From Paludibacteraceae bacterium (GTDB taxonomy: Bacteria; Bacteroidota; Bacteroidia; Bacteroidales; Paludibacteraceae): a DNA stretch of 34,370 nucleotides. A program made the translations under genes and the position numbers. Within the stretch, counting starts at the first letter, position 1; each line of letters opens with the position of its first letter. Under the pieces are notes generated by a model. That model ran no database searches. It was not told the DNA's origin and saw only the letters and a list, made by a program, of their open reading frames with translations. This document shows positions 8,387 to 18,400 of this stretch, piece after piece. The DNA lies in contig JAQUTW010000025.1 in the NCBI GenBank assembly GCA_028694215.1, positions 1 through 34,370 on the forward strand, written 5' to 3'.

Positions 8387-9742
8387 ATGACAGAACATTC
8401 ATCACGAATTAAATTTGGAAGTAAATTCGGTATTGTTGCAGCTGCGGCCGGATCGGCAGTAGGCTTGGGTAATATTTGGAAATTTCCGTATGAGGCAGGA
8501 CAAAATGGTGGTGGCGCATTCCTTTTAATTTATATTTTATGTGTGCTGTTGTTTGGGTTGCCTATAATGGTTTCTGAATTAGTAATAGGACGGCGTGCAC
8601 ATGCCAATGTGTCCGGAGCTTTTCGGCAACTATCCGGTACTAATCATTGGGCAATGGTTGGCTTATTGGGAGTTATTACTGCTTTTTTAATTCTTGGATT
8701 TTATTTTGTGGTGGCAGGTTGGAGTCTTGAATATGTCTATCAGGCTGTAGCAAATGCGTTTGAAAGGAAAACTCCGATGCAATTATCGCAGGCATTTAGC
8801 GATTTTTCAACCGATACATTTCGCCCGTTGTTTTGGACAACCATTTTTATTTGTTGTACAGCTTTTGTGTTGCTTGCAGGAGTAAAAAAAGGAATTGAGC
8901 GTACGTCAAAAATTTTGATGCCGTTTCTAATATTTATCCTAATATTATTGTGTGTGCGCTCTGTTACTATGCCTAATGGCAACGAAGGACTTAAATTCTT
9001 CTTCGCACCTGATTTCTCAAAAATCACGCCAACCGTAATTTTAAGTGCTCTTGGACAAGCATTTTTTTCATTGAGTCTTGGTATGGGTTGCATGATTACT
9101 TACGGTTCGTATATTCGAAAAGATAACAATTTGACAAAGACAGCCTTACATGTTACTTCTGTTGACACCTTAATTGCAATTTTAGCAGGAACGGCTATAT
9201 TTCCGGCAGTCTTTTCGTTAGGAATCAATCCGGCTCAAGGTCCAAAATTGGTGTTCGTTACCTTGCCGAGTGTCTTTTCGCATATGCCGGGCGGATATAT
9301 TTGCGCAATTCTCTTTTTCCTTTTATTGGCTATCGCCGCACTTACTTCAACAATTTCGTTGCAAGAAGTTATTACAGCTTATGTTTCAGAAGAGTTTCAT
9401 TGGCAGCGTAAAAAGGTGATTGTAGTATCATCATTGGTACTTATAGTGTTGAGTTCGCTTTGCTCTTTATCATTGGGAATAGGTTCACACTATACCATAG
9501 GCGGTAAGACATTGTTTGATTTTTTTGATTTTACGACTTCAAAGTTTCTGATGCCGTTGGGAGGCTTTTTGATTTCAATTTTTATTGGCTGGTTTTATAA
9601 AGCGGACGAAGTAAAAGATGAACTCGGTAATCATGGGAAATTACCGGTAAAATTATTTTCCGTTTATATATTTTTGATGCGATTTTTTGTTCCCCTCGCA
9701 ATACTGCTTATATTTTTGAATGAATTAGGAACTTTTAGTTAA
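8387..9742 (+). CDS. Sodium-dependent amino-acid symporter, NSS (SNF) family
   Basis: 451 residues and highly hydrophobic, with about 11 membrane spans; many bacterial members lack TM12. TM1 carries the family signature AAAAGSAVGLGNIWKFPYEA, with the unwound GSAVGLGN segment that binds Na+ and substrate, followed by GGGAFLLIY. TM3 has FYFVVAGWSLEYV. The TM6 region has GQAFFSLSLGMGCMITYGSY, the second unwound substrate-binding segment. The family moves amino acids or related amines inward with Na+ across the cytoplasmic membrane. The substrate cannot be inferred. The last 8 bases overlap the end of the convergent glycosylase gene. Confidence 0.93.
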   Translation: MTEHSSRIKFGSKFGIVAAAAGSAVGLGNIWKFPYEAGQNGGGAFLLIYILCVLLFGLPIMVSELVIGRRAHANVSGAFRQLSGTNHWAMVGLLGVITAFLILGFYFVVAGWSLEYVYQAVANAFERKTPMQLSQAFSDFSTDTFRPLFWTTIFICCTAFVLLAGVKKGIERTSKILMPFLIFILILLCVRSVTMPNGNEGLKFFFAPDFSKITPTVILSALGQAFFSLSLGMGCMITYGSYIRKDNNLTKTALHVTSVDTLIAILAGTAIFPAVFSLGINPAQGPKLVFVTLPSVFSHMPGGYICAILFFLLLAIAALTSTISLQEVITAYVSEEFHWQRKKVIVVSSLVLIVLSSLCSLSLGIGSHYTIGGKTLFDFFDFTTSKFLMPLGGFLISIFIGWFYKADEVKDELGNHGKLPVKLFSVYIFLMRFFVPLAILLIFLNELGTFS

Positions 9743-10322
9743 CTGGTGACAAGAGATTAACCGATTCAAAAAGAATACGATACGAATTCGCTTTGTTTTC
9801 AAAAGCTAATGGATAGGCTCGAGAAGAGGATGGCATTCTAAAAAAAGCTAATTCTTTATCAGCAAGGTTGATGTTTACAAAAGATCCAATATTTGGTAAG
9901 CTACATTCCCAATTTTCTGATAATATTTCTGCTGCTTTTTGTCCTGTGGCTGCAACTGCATTACAATCAGGTATTTGATATAGCAGATGGTTGATGTCGG
10001 CAGGTTGCACTATTTTGATAAATTTGTCGGACGCATCGTTATTCAGGCGTTGTATGGCAGAAGCAGTATCAAAAAATGCAATGCCGGCACTTTCACAGAA
10101 GTTGACTATTTTTGAGTAATTGAACTTATGTTCATTTACGATAGAAAAATAATTTTTGTCATTAAAAAAGAGGTAACCAATAATACGCCACATATCATTT
10201 TGAAAATTTGGATAAAAAAAGTCCATTGACCAGCGATATTTGGGTGGAGGAAAACTGCCAAGCAGCAGAACTTTGGAATTGGACGGTAAAAATGGAGATA
10301 ATGGGTGTGTTTCAACAAGCAT
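9735..10322 (-). CDS. Uracil-DNA glycosylase superfamily protein
   Basis: 195 residues. The first motif is LLLGSFPPPKYR (from residue 19) and the last is RMPSSSRAYP, corresponding to motif A (GxxP-type) and the motif that inserts into the DNA minor groove in UDG-superfamily enzymes. Between them NDMWRIIGYLF and AVAATGQKAAEIL fit the core. The GSFPP and PSSS pattern resembles the hypoxanthine/uracil glycosylase branch more than classic UNG. Such enzymes remove deaminated bases from DNA in base-excision repair. The substrate is uncertain. The ATG is at 10322, and the gene ends inside the tail of the convergent symporter gene. Confidence 0.75.
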   Translation of the reverse strand: MLVETHPLSPFLPSNSKVLLLGSFPPPKYRWSMDFFYPNFQNDMWRIIGYLFFNDKNYFSIVNEHKFNYSKIVNFCESAGIAFFDTASAIQRLNNDASDKFIKIVQPADINHLLYQIPDCNAVAATGQKAAEILSENWECSLPNIGSFVNINLADKELAFFRMPSSSRAYPLAFENKANSYRILFESVNLLSPVN

Positions 10323-10340
10323 AATAGTCCAATTAATAAT

Positions 10341-10367
10341 GAAAAATGGGACTAAACATTTAGTTCC
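10341..10367 (-). terminator. Intrinsic terminator after tmRNA
   Basis: On the minus strand GGAACTAAA and TTTAGTCCC (10348-10367) pair with one mismatch around a short loop, followed by ATTTTT. It lies about 30 bases downstream of the mature tmRNA end and before the glycosylase start. Confidence 0.65.
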
Positions 10368-10395
10368 TGATAATCAATTATTTATAAAAATATTG

Positions 10396-10790
10396 TGGAG
10401 CTGACGGGAGTCGAACCCGTGTCCAAACAAGGAAGCAATACGCTTTCTACATGCTTATCTTCGCTTTGATTTTCGTGTGTCGGCAAGACCAAAGCCACCA
10501 ACCAACACCTTATCCGCTAAATTTTCGCCAACGATGCACGGTCATTTTTGGCTATCCCCGATTTTTCTACACCTCTATACCGAACCGCTTCAGGGAGTGG
10601 CATTCGAGAGATGTCCCGTTCCGGCACCTTGTACCGGAATTAAGCAGATCTACTAAACTTCAATCAAGCAGCGAGAGCGTAATTATTTTCGCCAGTTATA
10701 AATTTGCCGTCTATGATTTGAGTGCTATACGACAACGCACTGCATGCTTACATACCTCTTCTACTTGCTGTCAAAAGCCAAAACAGCCCC
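10396..10790 (-). ncRNA. ssrA: Transfer-messenger RNA (tmRNA)
   Basis: The 5' end GGGGCTG (10790-10784) pairs with the 3' acceptor CAGCTCC (10403-10397), the hallmark tRNA-like closure, followed by discriminator A at 10396. The 3' part shows a T-arm reading GGTTCGACTCCCG. The mRNA-like part encodes GENNYALAA then TGA. Length is about 395 nt. CCA is not encoded (the genomic bases after the discriminator are CAA). tmRNA rescues stalled ribosomes and tags incomplete proteins for degradation together with SmpB. A TACCTTTG promoter box precedes it and a hairpin terminator follows. Apparent protein frames across this stretch are spurious. Confidence 0.97.
10664..10693 (-). other. tmRNA tag-peptide reading frame (GENNYALAA)
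   Basis: Nine codons from GGC (10693-10691) to GCT, then TGA (10666-10664), inside the tmRNA. The C-terminal LAA is the degron read by ClpXP-type proteases. The tag has the form seen in Bacteroidales tmRNAs. Confidence 0.95.
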
Positions 10791-10803
10791 ATAGTTGAGC
10801 TCA

Positions 10804-10811
10804 CAAAGGTA
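10804..10811 (-). promoter_or_regulatory. ssrA: -7 box (TACCTTTG) for tmRNA
   Basis: TACCTTTG on the minus strand is a perfect TAnnTTTG match 13 bases before the mature tmRNA 5' end, leaving roughly a 10-base leader for processing. The same octamer precedes the cobalamin riboswitch. Confidence 0.7.
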
Positions 10812-10849
10812 ATCATTTTTCTACAATTTCTGTTCCGAATTTATAAAAA

Positions 10850-11668
10850 TCAGTTTAGTTTCAAACAAAAACAGGTATCCGTAATTTCATTCATATTTAA
10901 TTTGGTCGTTTTTGGTTCATCTTTAAACAGCCCATACATGGTTGATCCGGAACCCGACATGGCAGCATAAACAGCACCTGCATCATATAATTTCTGTTTG
11001 ATTTTAGGTAAAATCGGATAAGCAGAAAAGCAAGAATTTTCAAAATCGTTTTGTATTGTTTGTTGCCATTTTTGAATTGGAGAATGTAGTGCTTCTTTCA
11101 GAGGTATTTCCCATGGAGAAGGAGATACGTGGGCATAAGCTTCAGCGGTGGAAATATGTATGTTCGGTTTTACGAGTATTATGTACCAATCTGTTAGCGA
11201 AATATTTATTGGCGTAAACTCATTGCCTATACCTGTGGCAAGGGTAGGAGCATTGCGGATAAAAAAAGGGCAATCGGCACCTAATTGCGCTGCGTAGTTT
11301 TCGAGTTGCAACTCCGATAATTGTAAATCAAAATAGGTGTTTAACGCTTTGAGCATAAAAGCAGCATCAGAAGAACCTCCCCCGAGACCAGCACCCATGG
11401 GAATTTTTTTTTGCAGGCAAATAGATAAGTTTGGCAATTTAAAATTGTTGCGTAATAATTGATAGGCACGCATTACTAAATTTAACTCAATATTGCCACT
11501 AATTGGTGTGCCTATAATTGTTAAGTCCGTTTTTTGAGCAGGAATAAATTCTAAAATGTCACATAACGGAATAGGATAAAAAAAGGTCTCTAAATTGTGG
11601 TAGCCGTCAGAGCGACGGCTAACCACATTTAGACCAATATTGATTTTCGCATTTGGGAAAACCAGCAT
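10850..11668 (-). CDS. ispE: 4-diphosphocytidyl-2-C-methyl-D-erythritol kinase
   Basis: 272 residues, GHMP kinase fold. IspE phosphorylates CDP-methylerythritol at the 2-hydroxyl with ATP, step four of the non-mevalonate isoprenoid (MEP) pathway, in the cytoplasm. Seen: the substrate-binding start FPNAKINIGLNV with K8, DGYHNLET, the ATP loop PMGAGLGGGSSDAAF (residues 90-104), the catalytic-Asp motif LGADCPFF (D132) and the closing GSGSTMYGLF. The start is the ATG at 11668, only three bases after the stop of the upstream secreted protease gene, so it is probably translated from the same transcript. Confidence 0.96.
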   Translation of the reverse strand: MLVFPNAKINIGLNVVSRRSDGYHNLETFFYPIPLCDILEFIPAQKTDLTIIGTPISGNIELNLVMRAYQLLRNNFKLPNLSICLQKKIPMGAGLGGGSSDAAFMLKALNTYFDLQLSELQLENYAAQLGADCPFFIRNAPTLATGIGNEFTPINISLTDWYIILVKPNIHISTAEAYAHVSPSPWEIPLKEALHSPIQKWQQTIQNDFENSCFSAYPILPKIKQKLYDAGAVYAAMSGSGSTMYGLFKDEPKTTKLNMNEITDTCFCLKLN

Positions 11669-11671
11669 ATT

Positions 11672-14140
11672 TTATAAAATAACGCGTTTGACTTTATTAC
11701 CACAACGTACTACAAGTACTTGAGATTGAGGTAATTTATTTATAGACATTATGCCATTTTCGCCTTTTTGCGAATATATTTTTTGCCCCATTATGTTAAA
11801 TATCTCAATGGTGTTAGCTTCTTCTGCATTTATAAATAATATGCCGTTTTTAGCAAATATATTCCAATTCTCGTTGTCCTCCATAAGTGTGTTGACATGA
11901 GCAGGCTCGTCGGTGGTAACTTCTAAATTGTCTATCATAAATATAAATTGATCCGATGATATGCACTGTATGGCAAGGTAAACCGATTGATTGTCATAAG
12001 CTGCTAAATTGTAGGGATAAGCTGTCCATGCAGCAGGAACACTTACGGTATTCCCGAGTGCAGTAAAACTTGCCGGTTGATTATCCGTCGTAGAGATTAA
12101 AACATTAAATTTTTCATTACCATAGTAAGTTGTGTATGATTTTGCCATAAAAGTAAATTTGGAGTTGGTTCCAAGTTTTATGAGTGGTGTGATGAACCAA
12201 TCGTTATTGTCCCCATTTTCTGATGCAAAACAAGCTCCAAATTTATTACCGGAATATGGCGCTGCGTCATCACTTAATGACGGAGAAGTTTGAGTTGGAT
12301 TGAATGCAATATAAGAACCTGTGTAACCTTGATTTTTGAAAGTGGTTCCTGTTATAGTATATGTTGATAATTTATCACCATCATAGGTAGTGCAAGGCGG
12401 GAAACTATCAACTGCAAAGTCGTTACATTCTTCAAAATCGTATGAGAATCCATAAACAATGGCTCCGCTTTGACTAACAGAAATGGTTTGTTCTTCGCCA
12501 TTATGTGTTACAGTTATAGTTCCTGTACGTTTGTAGTTTCCTTGATTATTGGTAACAATTATTGTCATTTGTGTGGTTTCACCGTTTCCTGAACCTGTTG
12601 TCGGTGTCATAGACAGCCAATCTGAATTGGAAGTTGCCGTCCAGTTTGCGGAAGAAGAACCTGCTTGTATGGCAACTGTTTGTGAGTCGGCATTTTTGGC
12701 AAATTTTAAGCTGCTCGGTTTAACTTTAAAACCAACAGTTGGGTCATAATAATTACAAGTGGTTGCACCCGAATTGTCAGGGTCTAACCAATGTTTTAAT
12801 TGAGCATCGGCTGCGGATTTTGTAGCCCAATGCACGGCAACTTTTCCATAAAGGTCTGATTCTGTTTTTGCAGAACAAGAAGATGTTCCTCCCGATAAAG
12901 TACCTACAACATAACCATTGTTGTCGAAGATAGGAGATCCGGATGAACCGCCTTCTGTCGTACCGTGTCCGTTGGTGGTTGCTGTCCAATACACTTCCCA
13001 GTGGGCATTTGTGGCTCCTGTAGCATCACTGTCGTAGTATGTTGCAGAAGTTAAAGTTTTGGTATAAGTAGAAATCTTTTTGATGTCTCCTGCCGGATGG
13101 TGAATGCTTACTCCGCTTGGACTGGCTGTAGTAGCATTGTTCCAACCATTATAAACACCACCTATTTCTTCGATTTGGTCGGCAGTGGTGCTTAATTCCA
13201 ACAATAAAAAGTCGGATGCGCCATTTAATGGTGTACGAGCTTTACGTGTACATCCGGTAATAATTTGTGTTGTGGTCGGTGATGCTTTGGAGCAGCCGGC
13301 ACTCTCATAATTAAAATAGAAACTCCATTCGGCGAAAGTGCCGTTTTCGCCACCACAATGATCGGCTGTCAGAAAATAAGGAGTTCCATCGTTTTTTACA
13401 TTGTTGATTAATGTTCCGGAACACCAACCGGCTGTATTGCCTTCTACTACATAAATTCTGGCAACGCCTTTTTGTTGTTCGCGCCAATTGTCGCCTTCCG
13501 AACAGTTTACATTTACCTGGCAACTTTCAGAATTACCATAATCATTGGTGCTTCTTAAATCGATGACATCGCGAAATACATAGGCGAAACGGCTTATTTC
13601 CAATTTTGGCTTAATGCTGTATGTTACACCATTGGCAATTTTTGAAAGTGGAGCAATGTATTCTAATATTGCTTCATTGCCATAAATCATACCAATGGAA
13701 TATGACAGACGCTCAGGATTATCGGCAGAGGTAAAAGGTCCTAAAATAACGCTGCCGTCAGGATTGTAAACAAACAGTTGAGAACCTTCGGGTAGTTCGA
13801 ACCGATCGAAGTGAATAACACATCCTTGTGCGCCAACACTGGACAGTCCCAACTTCCAAACAGAGCGACCGTTGTTTGCTATCGACCATGTACCGGAATT
13901 TTCAATGGAAAGATTGACCGGCATTAATTTTGCAATGGACAGAAATGTTCCGTTTTTTGCGGCAGCCTCATCTTCCTGGTCGATTTTGGTTAAGACGGGC
14001 GGAGTAATTTGTACTTTCTGGAATTCTTCTTTTGTAAGAATTCCTTTTTGAAAACTAAGAGGCAAAATCCCTGTGTTTACTTGAGCAAACGCTAATGTGA
14101 TGCCTCCTAAAAAGGCTAAAACAATAAATGTCTTTTTCAT
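11672..14140 (-). CDS. T9SS-secreted trypsin-like serine protease with BACON and cleaved-adhesin domains
   Basis: 822 residues. A signal peptide ends near FAQ (residue 20). The S1-type peptidase core shows all three catalytic residues: H261 in LTADHCGG, D310 in ASDFLLLEL and S400 in GGSSGSPIF. It resembles the lysyl endopeptidase/gingipain-adjacent group rather than digestive trypsins. Residues about 471-558 form a BACON domain (FKVKPSSLKF to ISVSQSG) and 563-735 a cleaved-adhesin domain (YDFEECNDF, NDWFITPLIKL, FIMIDNLEV). The last 75 residues form a type A T9SS sorting domain (IEIFNIMGQKIYSQ, ending KVKRVIL). It is expected at the cell surface or outside the cell. Cleavage specificity is unknown. 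It precedes ispE by three bases. Confidence 0.92.
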   Translation of the reverse strand: MKKTFIVLAFLGGITLAFAQVNTGILPLSFQKGILTKEEFQKVQITPPVLTKIDQEDEAAAKNGTFLSIAKLMPVNLSIENSGTWSIANNGRSVWKLGLSSVGAQGCVIHFDRFELPEGSQLFVYNPDGSVILGPFTSADNPERLSYSIGMIYGNEAILEYIAPLSKIANGVTYSIKPKLEISRFAYVFRDVIDLRSTNDYGNSESCQVNVNCSEGDNWREQQKGVARIYVVEGNTAGWCSGTLINNVKNDGTPYFLTADHCGGENGTFAEWSFYFNYESAGCSKASPTTTQIITGCTRKARTPLNGASDFLLLELSTTADQIEEIGGVYNGWNNATTASPSGVSIHHPAGDIKKISTYTKTLTSATYYDSDATGATNAHWEVYWTATTNGHGTTEGGSSGSPIFDNNGYVVGTLSGGTSSCSAKTESDLYGKVAVHWATKSAADAQLKHWLDPDNSGATTCNYYDPTVGFKVKPSSLKFAKNADSQTVAIQAGSSSANWTATSNSDWLSMTPTTGSGNGETTQMTIIVTNNQGNYKRTGTITVTHNGEEQTISVSQSGAIVYGFSYDFEECNDFAVDSFPPCTTYDGDKLSTYTITGTTFKNQGYTGSYIAFNPTQTSPSLSDDAAPYSGNKFGACFASENGDNNDWFITPLIKLGTNSKFTFMAKSYTTYYGNEKFNVLISTTDNQPASFTALGNTVSVPAAWTAYPYNLAAYDNQSVYLAIQCISSDQFIFMIDNLEVTTDEPAHVNTLMEDNENWNIFAKNGILFINAEEANTIEIFNIMGQKIYSQKGENGIMSINKLPQSQVLVVRCGNKVKRVIL

Positions 14141-14162
14141 GATAAATAAGTTTAAAAGGTTA

Positions 14163-14170
14163 CAAATGTA
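14163..14170 (-). promoter_or_regulatory. -7 box (TACATTTG) for the protease-ispE unit
   Basis: TACATTTG on the minus strand matches TAnnTTTG and lies 22 bases before the protease ATG. The spacing to the start codon is right for a short leader. No good -33 TTTG is present. Confidence 0.55.
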
Positions 14171-14261
14171 CGAACTTTTTCTGCAAGTTATCTTTATAAA
14201 TGATACTTTTTTCTTGATTTATATTTTTGGTGTTTTTGTTTACAAAAAATATACGATGAAT

Positions 14262-15437
14262 TTAGAGATAAATTTGCAGTTCTGAGTAGATTTTTTCAGC
14301 ATCCATGCGCAATTGCAGCATTTTTACATGGCTCTCGTAATAGATGGCATATTCCATCAAATAATCAATGAGTGATATTTCGCCTTTATCTAAAGCTTTT
14401 TGAAGTGGTTCATAGCTGGTTATTTGCTTCATCTCTTTTTCATAATCGATATAGTTTGTTTGCAGTGCAATTGCTTTTGTATGCAAGTTTTTTAAATGGT
14501 TGTAAAATTGTAATTGCTTGTCTTTTAGTGTGTTTTCGGCTGCAATGTTTTTGGCTTTGGCATATTTTATTTTTTTTGCATCTTGCCATAATGGAATCGA
14601 CATTCCAACTGTAATTCCCTGATATTTCTGACCAACTACTTGTTCCATTGTATAGCCGGCACTGAATTTTGGAGCAGCATTGGCATAGTTTAATTTGATT
14701 TCTTTTTGTGCAAGATTAATTTCTGTTGCCAACCATGTGAGTAATGGATTTTTTGTTGCAGCCTGCGCATACCATTCTTCAAAATTGGTAGGCAGTAGTT
14801 CTGATGGCCACTCGGTTGAAGAAAAATTGATGGTAATGCCTCCGTTTAAGCCTTCTAACTTTGTTAGAAGAGATTTTCGCTCTAAGTCGTTCGTTTCTAA
14901 ATCTTTGGTGATATTTAGCAAATGAAGACGCGATTTGTTATATTCCAATATATTACAATCGCCGCTGTCGAAGCGCTTTTGGTATAATGTTGCTATTTCT
15001 TTTGCATAACGAAGTCGTTGTTCCAATTCGGAACGTAATGAATTATAATATAAAATATCACAACATAATAGACGTGTTTCCAAAAGAATGGTTTGTTTTG
15101 CTTTTTGATATTCCAATTCTGCTTGTTCGTTTTTTAATTTTGCAATATCATTGCGATAGGCATAAGCACTTGGAAAATCAAATTCCTGTTTGGCAGTGAA
15201 ATTTATACGATTGCCAATGTCTGTCGGGCTGCCCCACATATAGGCGAACTCTACTTCCGGATTGTTTGGGGTAAGTCCTGTGCGGTGACCTATTTTTTCT
15301 GCATCGACGATTTGCCGTGATGCTTTTAATGTGGTGTTGTTTTGTATAACCATGGCTAAAATATCATCGATGTTTTGTGCCGATAATAGCGTCGTAGAAA
15401 TACATAATAGGATTATTATCAATGTTTTATTTTTCAT
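14262..15437 (-). CDS. Outer-membrane efflux protein of a metal RND system (CusC/CzcC-like)
   Basis: 391 residues with signal peptide (MKNKTLIIILLCISTTLLSAQ). The body is the long-helix outer-membrane efflux (TolC/OEP) fold: NNTTLKASRQIVDAEK, NPEVEFAYMWG and long Lys/Glu/Leu heptads such as LEQRLRYAKEIATLYQKRFDSGDC, with the FDSGD turn typical of the family. It is shorter than proteobacterial CusC/TolC, as is common for Bacteroidota. It forms the outer-membrane channel for the adaptor and pump encoded just upstream. Its ATG overlaps the pump stop by 11 bases, indicating translational coupling. Confidence 0.88.
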   Translation of the reverse strand: MKNKTLIIILLCISTTLLSAQNIDDILAMVIQNNTTLKASRQIVDAEKIGHRTGLTPNNPEVEFAYMWGSPTDIGNRINFTAKQEFDFPSAYAYRNDIAKLKNEQAELEYQKAKQTILLETRLLCCDILYYNSLRSELEQRLRYAKEIATLYQKRFDSGDCNILEYNKSRLHLLNITKDLETNDLERKSLLTKLEGLNGGITINFSSTEWPSELLPTNFEEWYAQAATKNPLLTWLATEINLAQKEIKLNYANAAPKFSAGYTMEQVVGQKYQGITVGMSIPLWQDAKKIKYAKAKNIAAENTLKDKQLQFYNHLKNLHTKAIALQTNYIDYEKEMKQITSYEPLQKALDKGEISLIDYLMEYAIYYESHVKMLQLRMDAEKIYSELQIYL

Positions 15438-18400
15438 AGTGTTGTTGTTTTATGTTAATTAAATAATACATAATGGGGACTACAAACAAATTTAAGATTG
15501 TAGAAGTAACCATTCCGCCGAGCATTACAATTGCCATTGGACTTTGAATTTCGTTACCGGGCATATCATTGTGTATAGCCATCGGAATTAAAGCCAGCGC
15601 ACCTGTTAATGCTGTCATCAAAATAGCATTCAAACGATCGGCAGATCCCTGTGTAACCGTTTCATAAAGAGGTGTCCCCGATGTTTGTAGATGTCGGTAA
15701 TTGGAAACCAACAAAATGCCGTTTCGTGTGGCAATGCCAAATAATGATATGAAACCGATGATGGCTGGAATACTTAAAATGTTTGAACTCCACCAAATGG
15801 CGAAAACGCCTCCTATAAGTGCAAGTGGCAGACTTAATAAAATGATTCCTGCCAATTTTAGACTCTTAAACTCTCTGAACAAGAGGAGAAAAATAATGCA
15901 AATGGCAGCAATGGAGGTTAAGGTTAGTGAGCGTGAAGCATTGGCTTCATTTTCAAATTGTCCTCCATATTCAATACGGTAATTTTCGGGTAAAAGTACC
16001 TTTTCTTCTATGTTTTGTTTAATTTCTTCTACTGCTCCACGCAAGTCGCGACCGGTTACATTGGTGGCAACTACCAATTTACGTTGAACATTTTCACGTG
16101 TTATACTATTTTTTCCTGATACGGAAACAATATTGGCAACTTCTTCCAATGGTACCTTTTTGCCGTCGCCGGTATCGATGAGTGCGGATTTAATGCCGTC
16201 AATTGTGCTTGTATATGCTGAATCTAAACGTAGAACCAAGTCAAATTTATGTTGCCCTTCATAAATATCTGCCAATTTTTCGTTTCCGAATGCCAATTTG
16301 ATGAAATCATTAAATTGTTGCATGGAAATTCCATATTGTGCCAACCTGTCGCGTTTTGCGCGGATTTGTAATTGAGGCACTTCTGTTTGCTGGTCAACGT
16401 TGATATCTACCACGCCCTGAATGCCGGAAATAGCGGTTTTTATTTGGTTACCTATTTGATAGAGCTGATTCAAATCGTCTCCGAAAATTTTGATGGCGAT
16501 ATTGGCTTGTGTGCCGGAAAGCATGTGGTCGATACGATGTCCCAGCGGTTGACCTACTGTAACTGCAATGCCCGGAATGGCAGCCAACGTATGACGTACT
16601 TCTGCCATTAGTTGTGCTTTATTTCTGTCTGCAAGTTGAAAACGAACATCAATTTCGGAGCTGTTGGTCATTTGCGAGTGTTCGTCCAATTCTCCTCGTC
16701 CTGTTCTGCGTGTGGTACTTGTAATCTCAGGAATCGCGAGCATTTTTTGCTCTACCAACTTACCTAATTGATTACTTTCGTCCAAGGAAGTACCGGGCTT
16801 GGTTACGACATTCAGCACCAAAGATCCTTCATTAAATTCAGGAAGAAAACTGTGTCCAAATTGAGAAAAAACAATTAATGCACACACAAGTAAAGTTCCT
16901 ACAAATCCTAAAACCGTTTTTTTGTGGTTTAAACTCCAAATAAGTGCAATATGGTAATAGTGAGAGAGGTGGCGTGTGATCCATTTGTCTTTTTCGTTTT
17001 TGGCAAGAAATTTTTCATCAGATAGAAGCATCTTTGATAGCAGTGGTGTTAAGGTCAGAGCAACAATCAATGACATGAACAGTGATACTAAAAAAGCGAT
17101 TCCGAGTGGTTTCAACATTCTACCTTCCATGCCGGAAAGGAAAAATAACGGCAAAAATGAAACCATAATGATAAAGGTGGCGTTGAGAATGGAGGTACGA
17201 ATTTCGCTGGATGCGTGAAAAACAACATCAAAAGAGTTTTGTTTTTTATCCGGTGGTAGTAATCGATTTTGCCGTAAACGTTTGTAAACATTTTCTACAT
17301 CTATTATAGCATCGTCCACCAAAGATCCAATGGCAATTGCCATACCCCCCAAACTCATAGTGTTGATAGTCATTCCAAGAAGTTTTAGAGTGAGAATGGA
17401 ACCCAATAGCGACAACGGAATAGCCAACAAAGAAATAATAGTTGTGCGGAAGTTTCCTAAAAACAGGAAAAGAATAATAATAACTAACGCTGCTCCTTCT
17501 ATCAGAGCCTGCATAACATTATTTACCGACGTTTCAATAAAATCCGATTGTCTGAAAATATGTGTATTTAAACGCACATCAGATGGAAGTGTTTTTTGCA
17601 GTTGTGCTAAATTGACATCTAAGGCTTTGGTAACTTCCAATGTATTGGCGTTGGGCTGTTTTGAAATGGACAGAATAATTGCAGGTTGTGTATTTTGTGA
17701 ACCAACACCCGTTTTGGGAGCTGCACCAATGTTGACTTTTGCAACGTCACCAATGCGTACAGGTTTGTTGTCCACTAATTTGATAAGCGTTCGTTCCATT
17801 TCATCTACATCGTTGGTGCGGGCTATCCCTCTTACTATAAATTCATTGCCATATTGTCGCACAACGTTTCCCATAGAATTTTGACTGATAGAATGGCAGG
17901 CTTCAGCCAAATCATCCATGGAAATATGAAAATAACTCATTTTTTGCGGGTCTGCAAGCACTTGATATTGTTTGTAGTCGCCGCCAATGTTGGTAACCTG
18001 TGACACACCTTCTGTTGCCAATATGAGTGGTTTGATAGTCCAATCGGCTAATGTCCGAAGATCCATCATTGAAGTAGAATCTGCTTGTACGGATACCATA
18101 AAGATTTCGCCCATTACACTGGATTGTGGAGCTAATATGGGCTGATTGACACCGTCGGGCATTTGTGAAGTAACTGTTACCAATTTTTCGTTTACAATTT
18201 GGCGGGATTTAAAGATATCGGCATTCCAATCGAATTCCACCCAAACAAATGAAAAACCTTGTGATGAAGTGGATCGTACTCGCCGAACGCCTGTGGCACC
18301 ATTTACCGATGTTTCGATGGGAAATGTAACTAAACGCTCCACTTCTTCGGCTGCCATGCCATGGCAATCAGTCATTACAACTACTGTCGGAGCTGTTAAA

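Noticed and set aside
10451-10970. Two plus-strand open frames of 115 and 82 codons across the tmRNA
   Set aside because: They lie within or across the tmRNA gene (and the ispE end), have no recognisable domain, and the RNA structure and tag explain the sequence.
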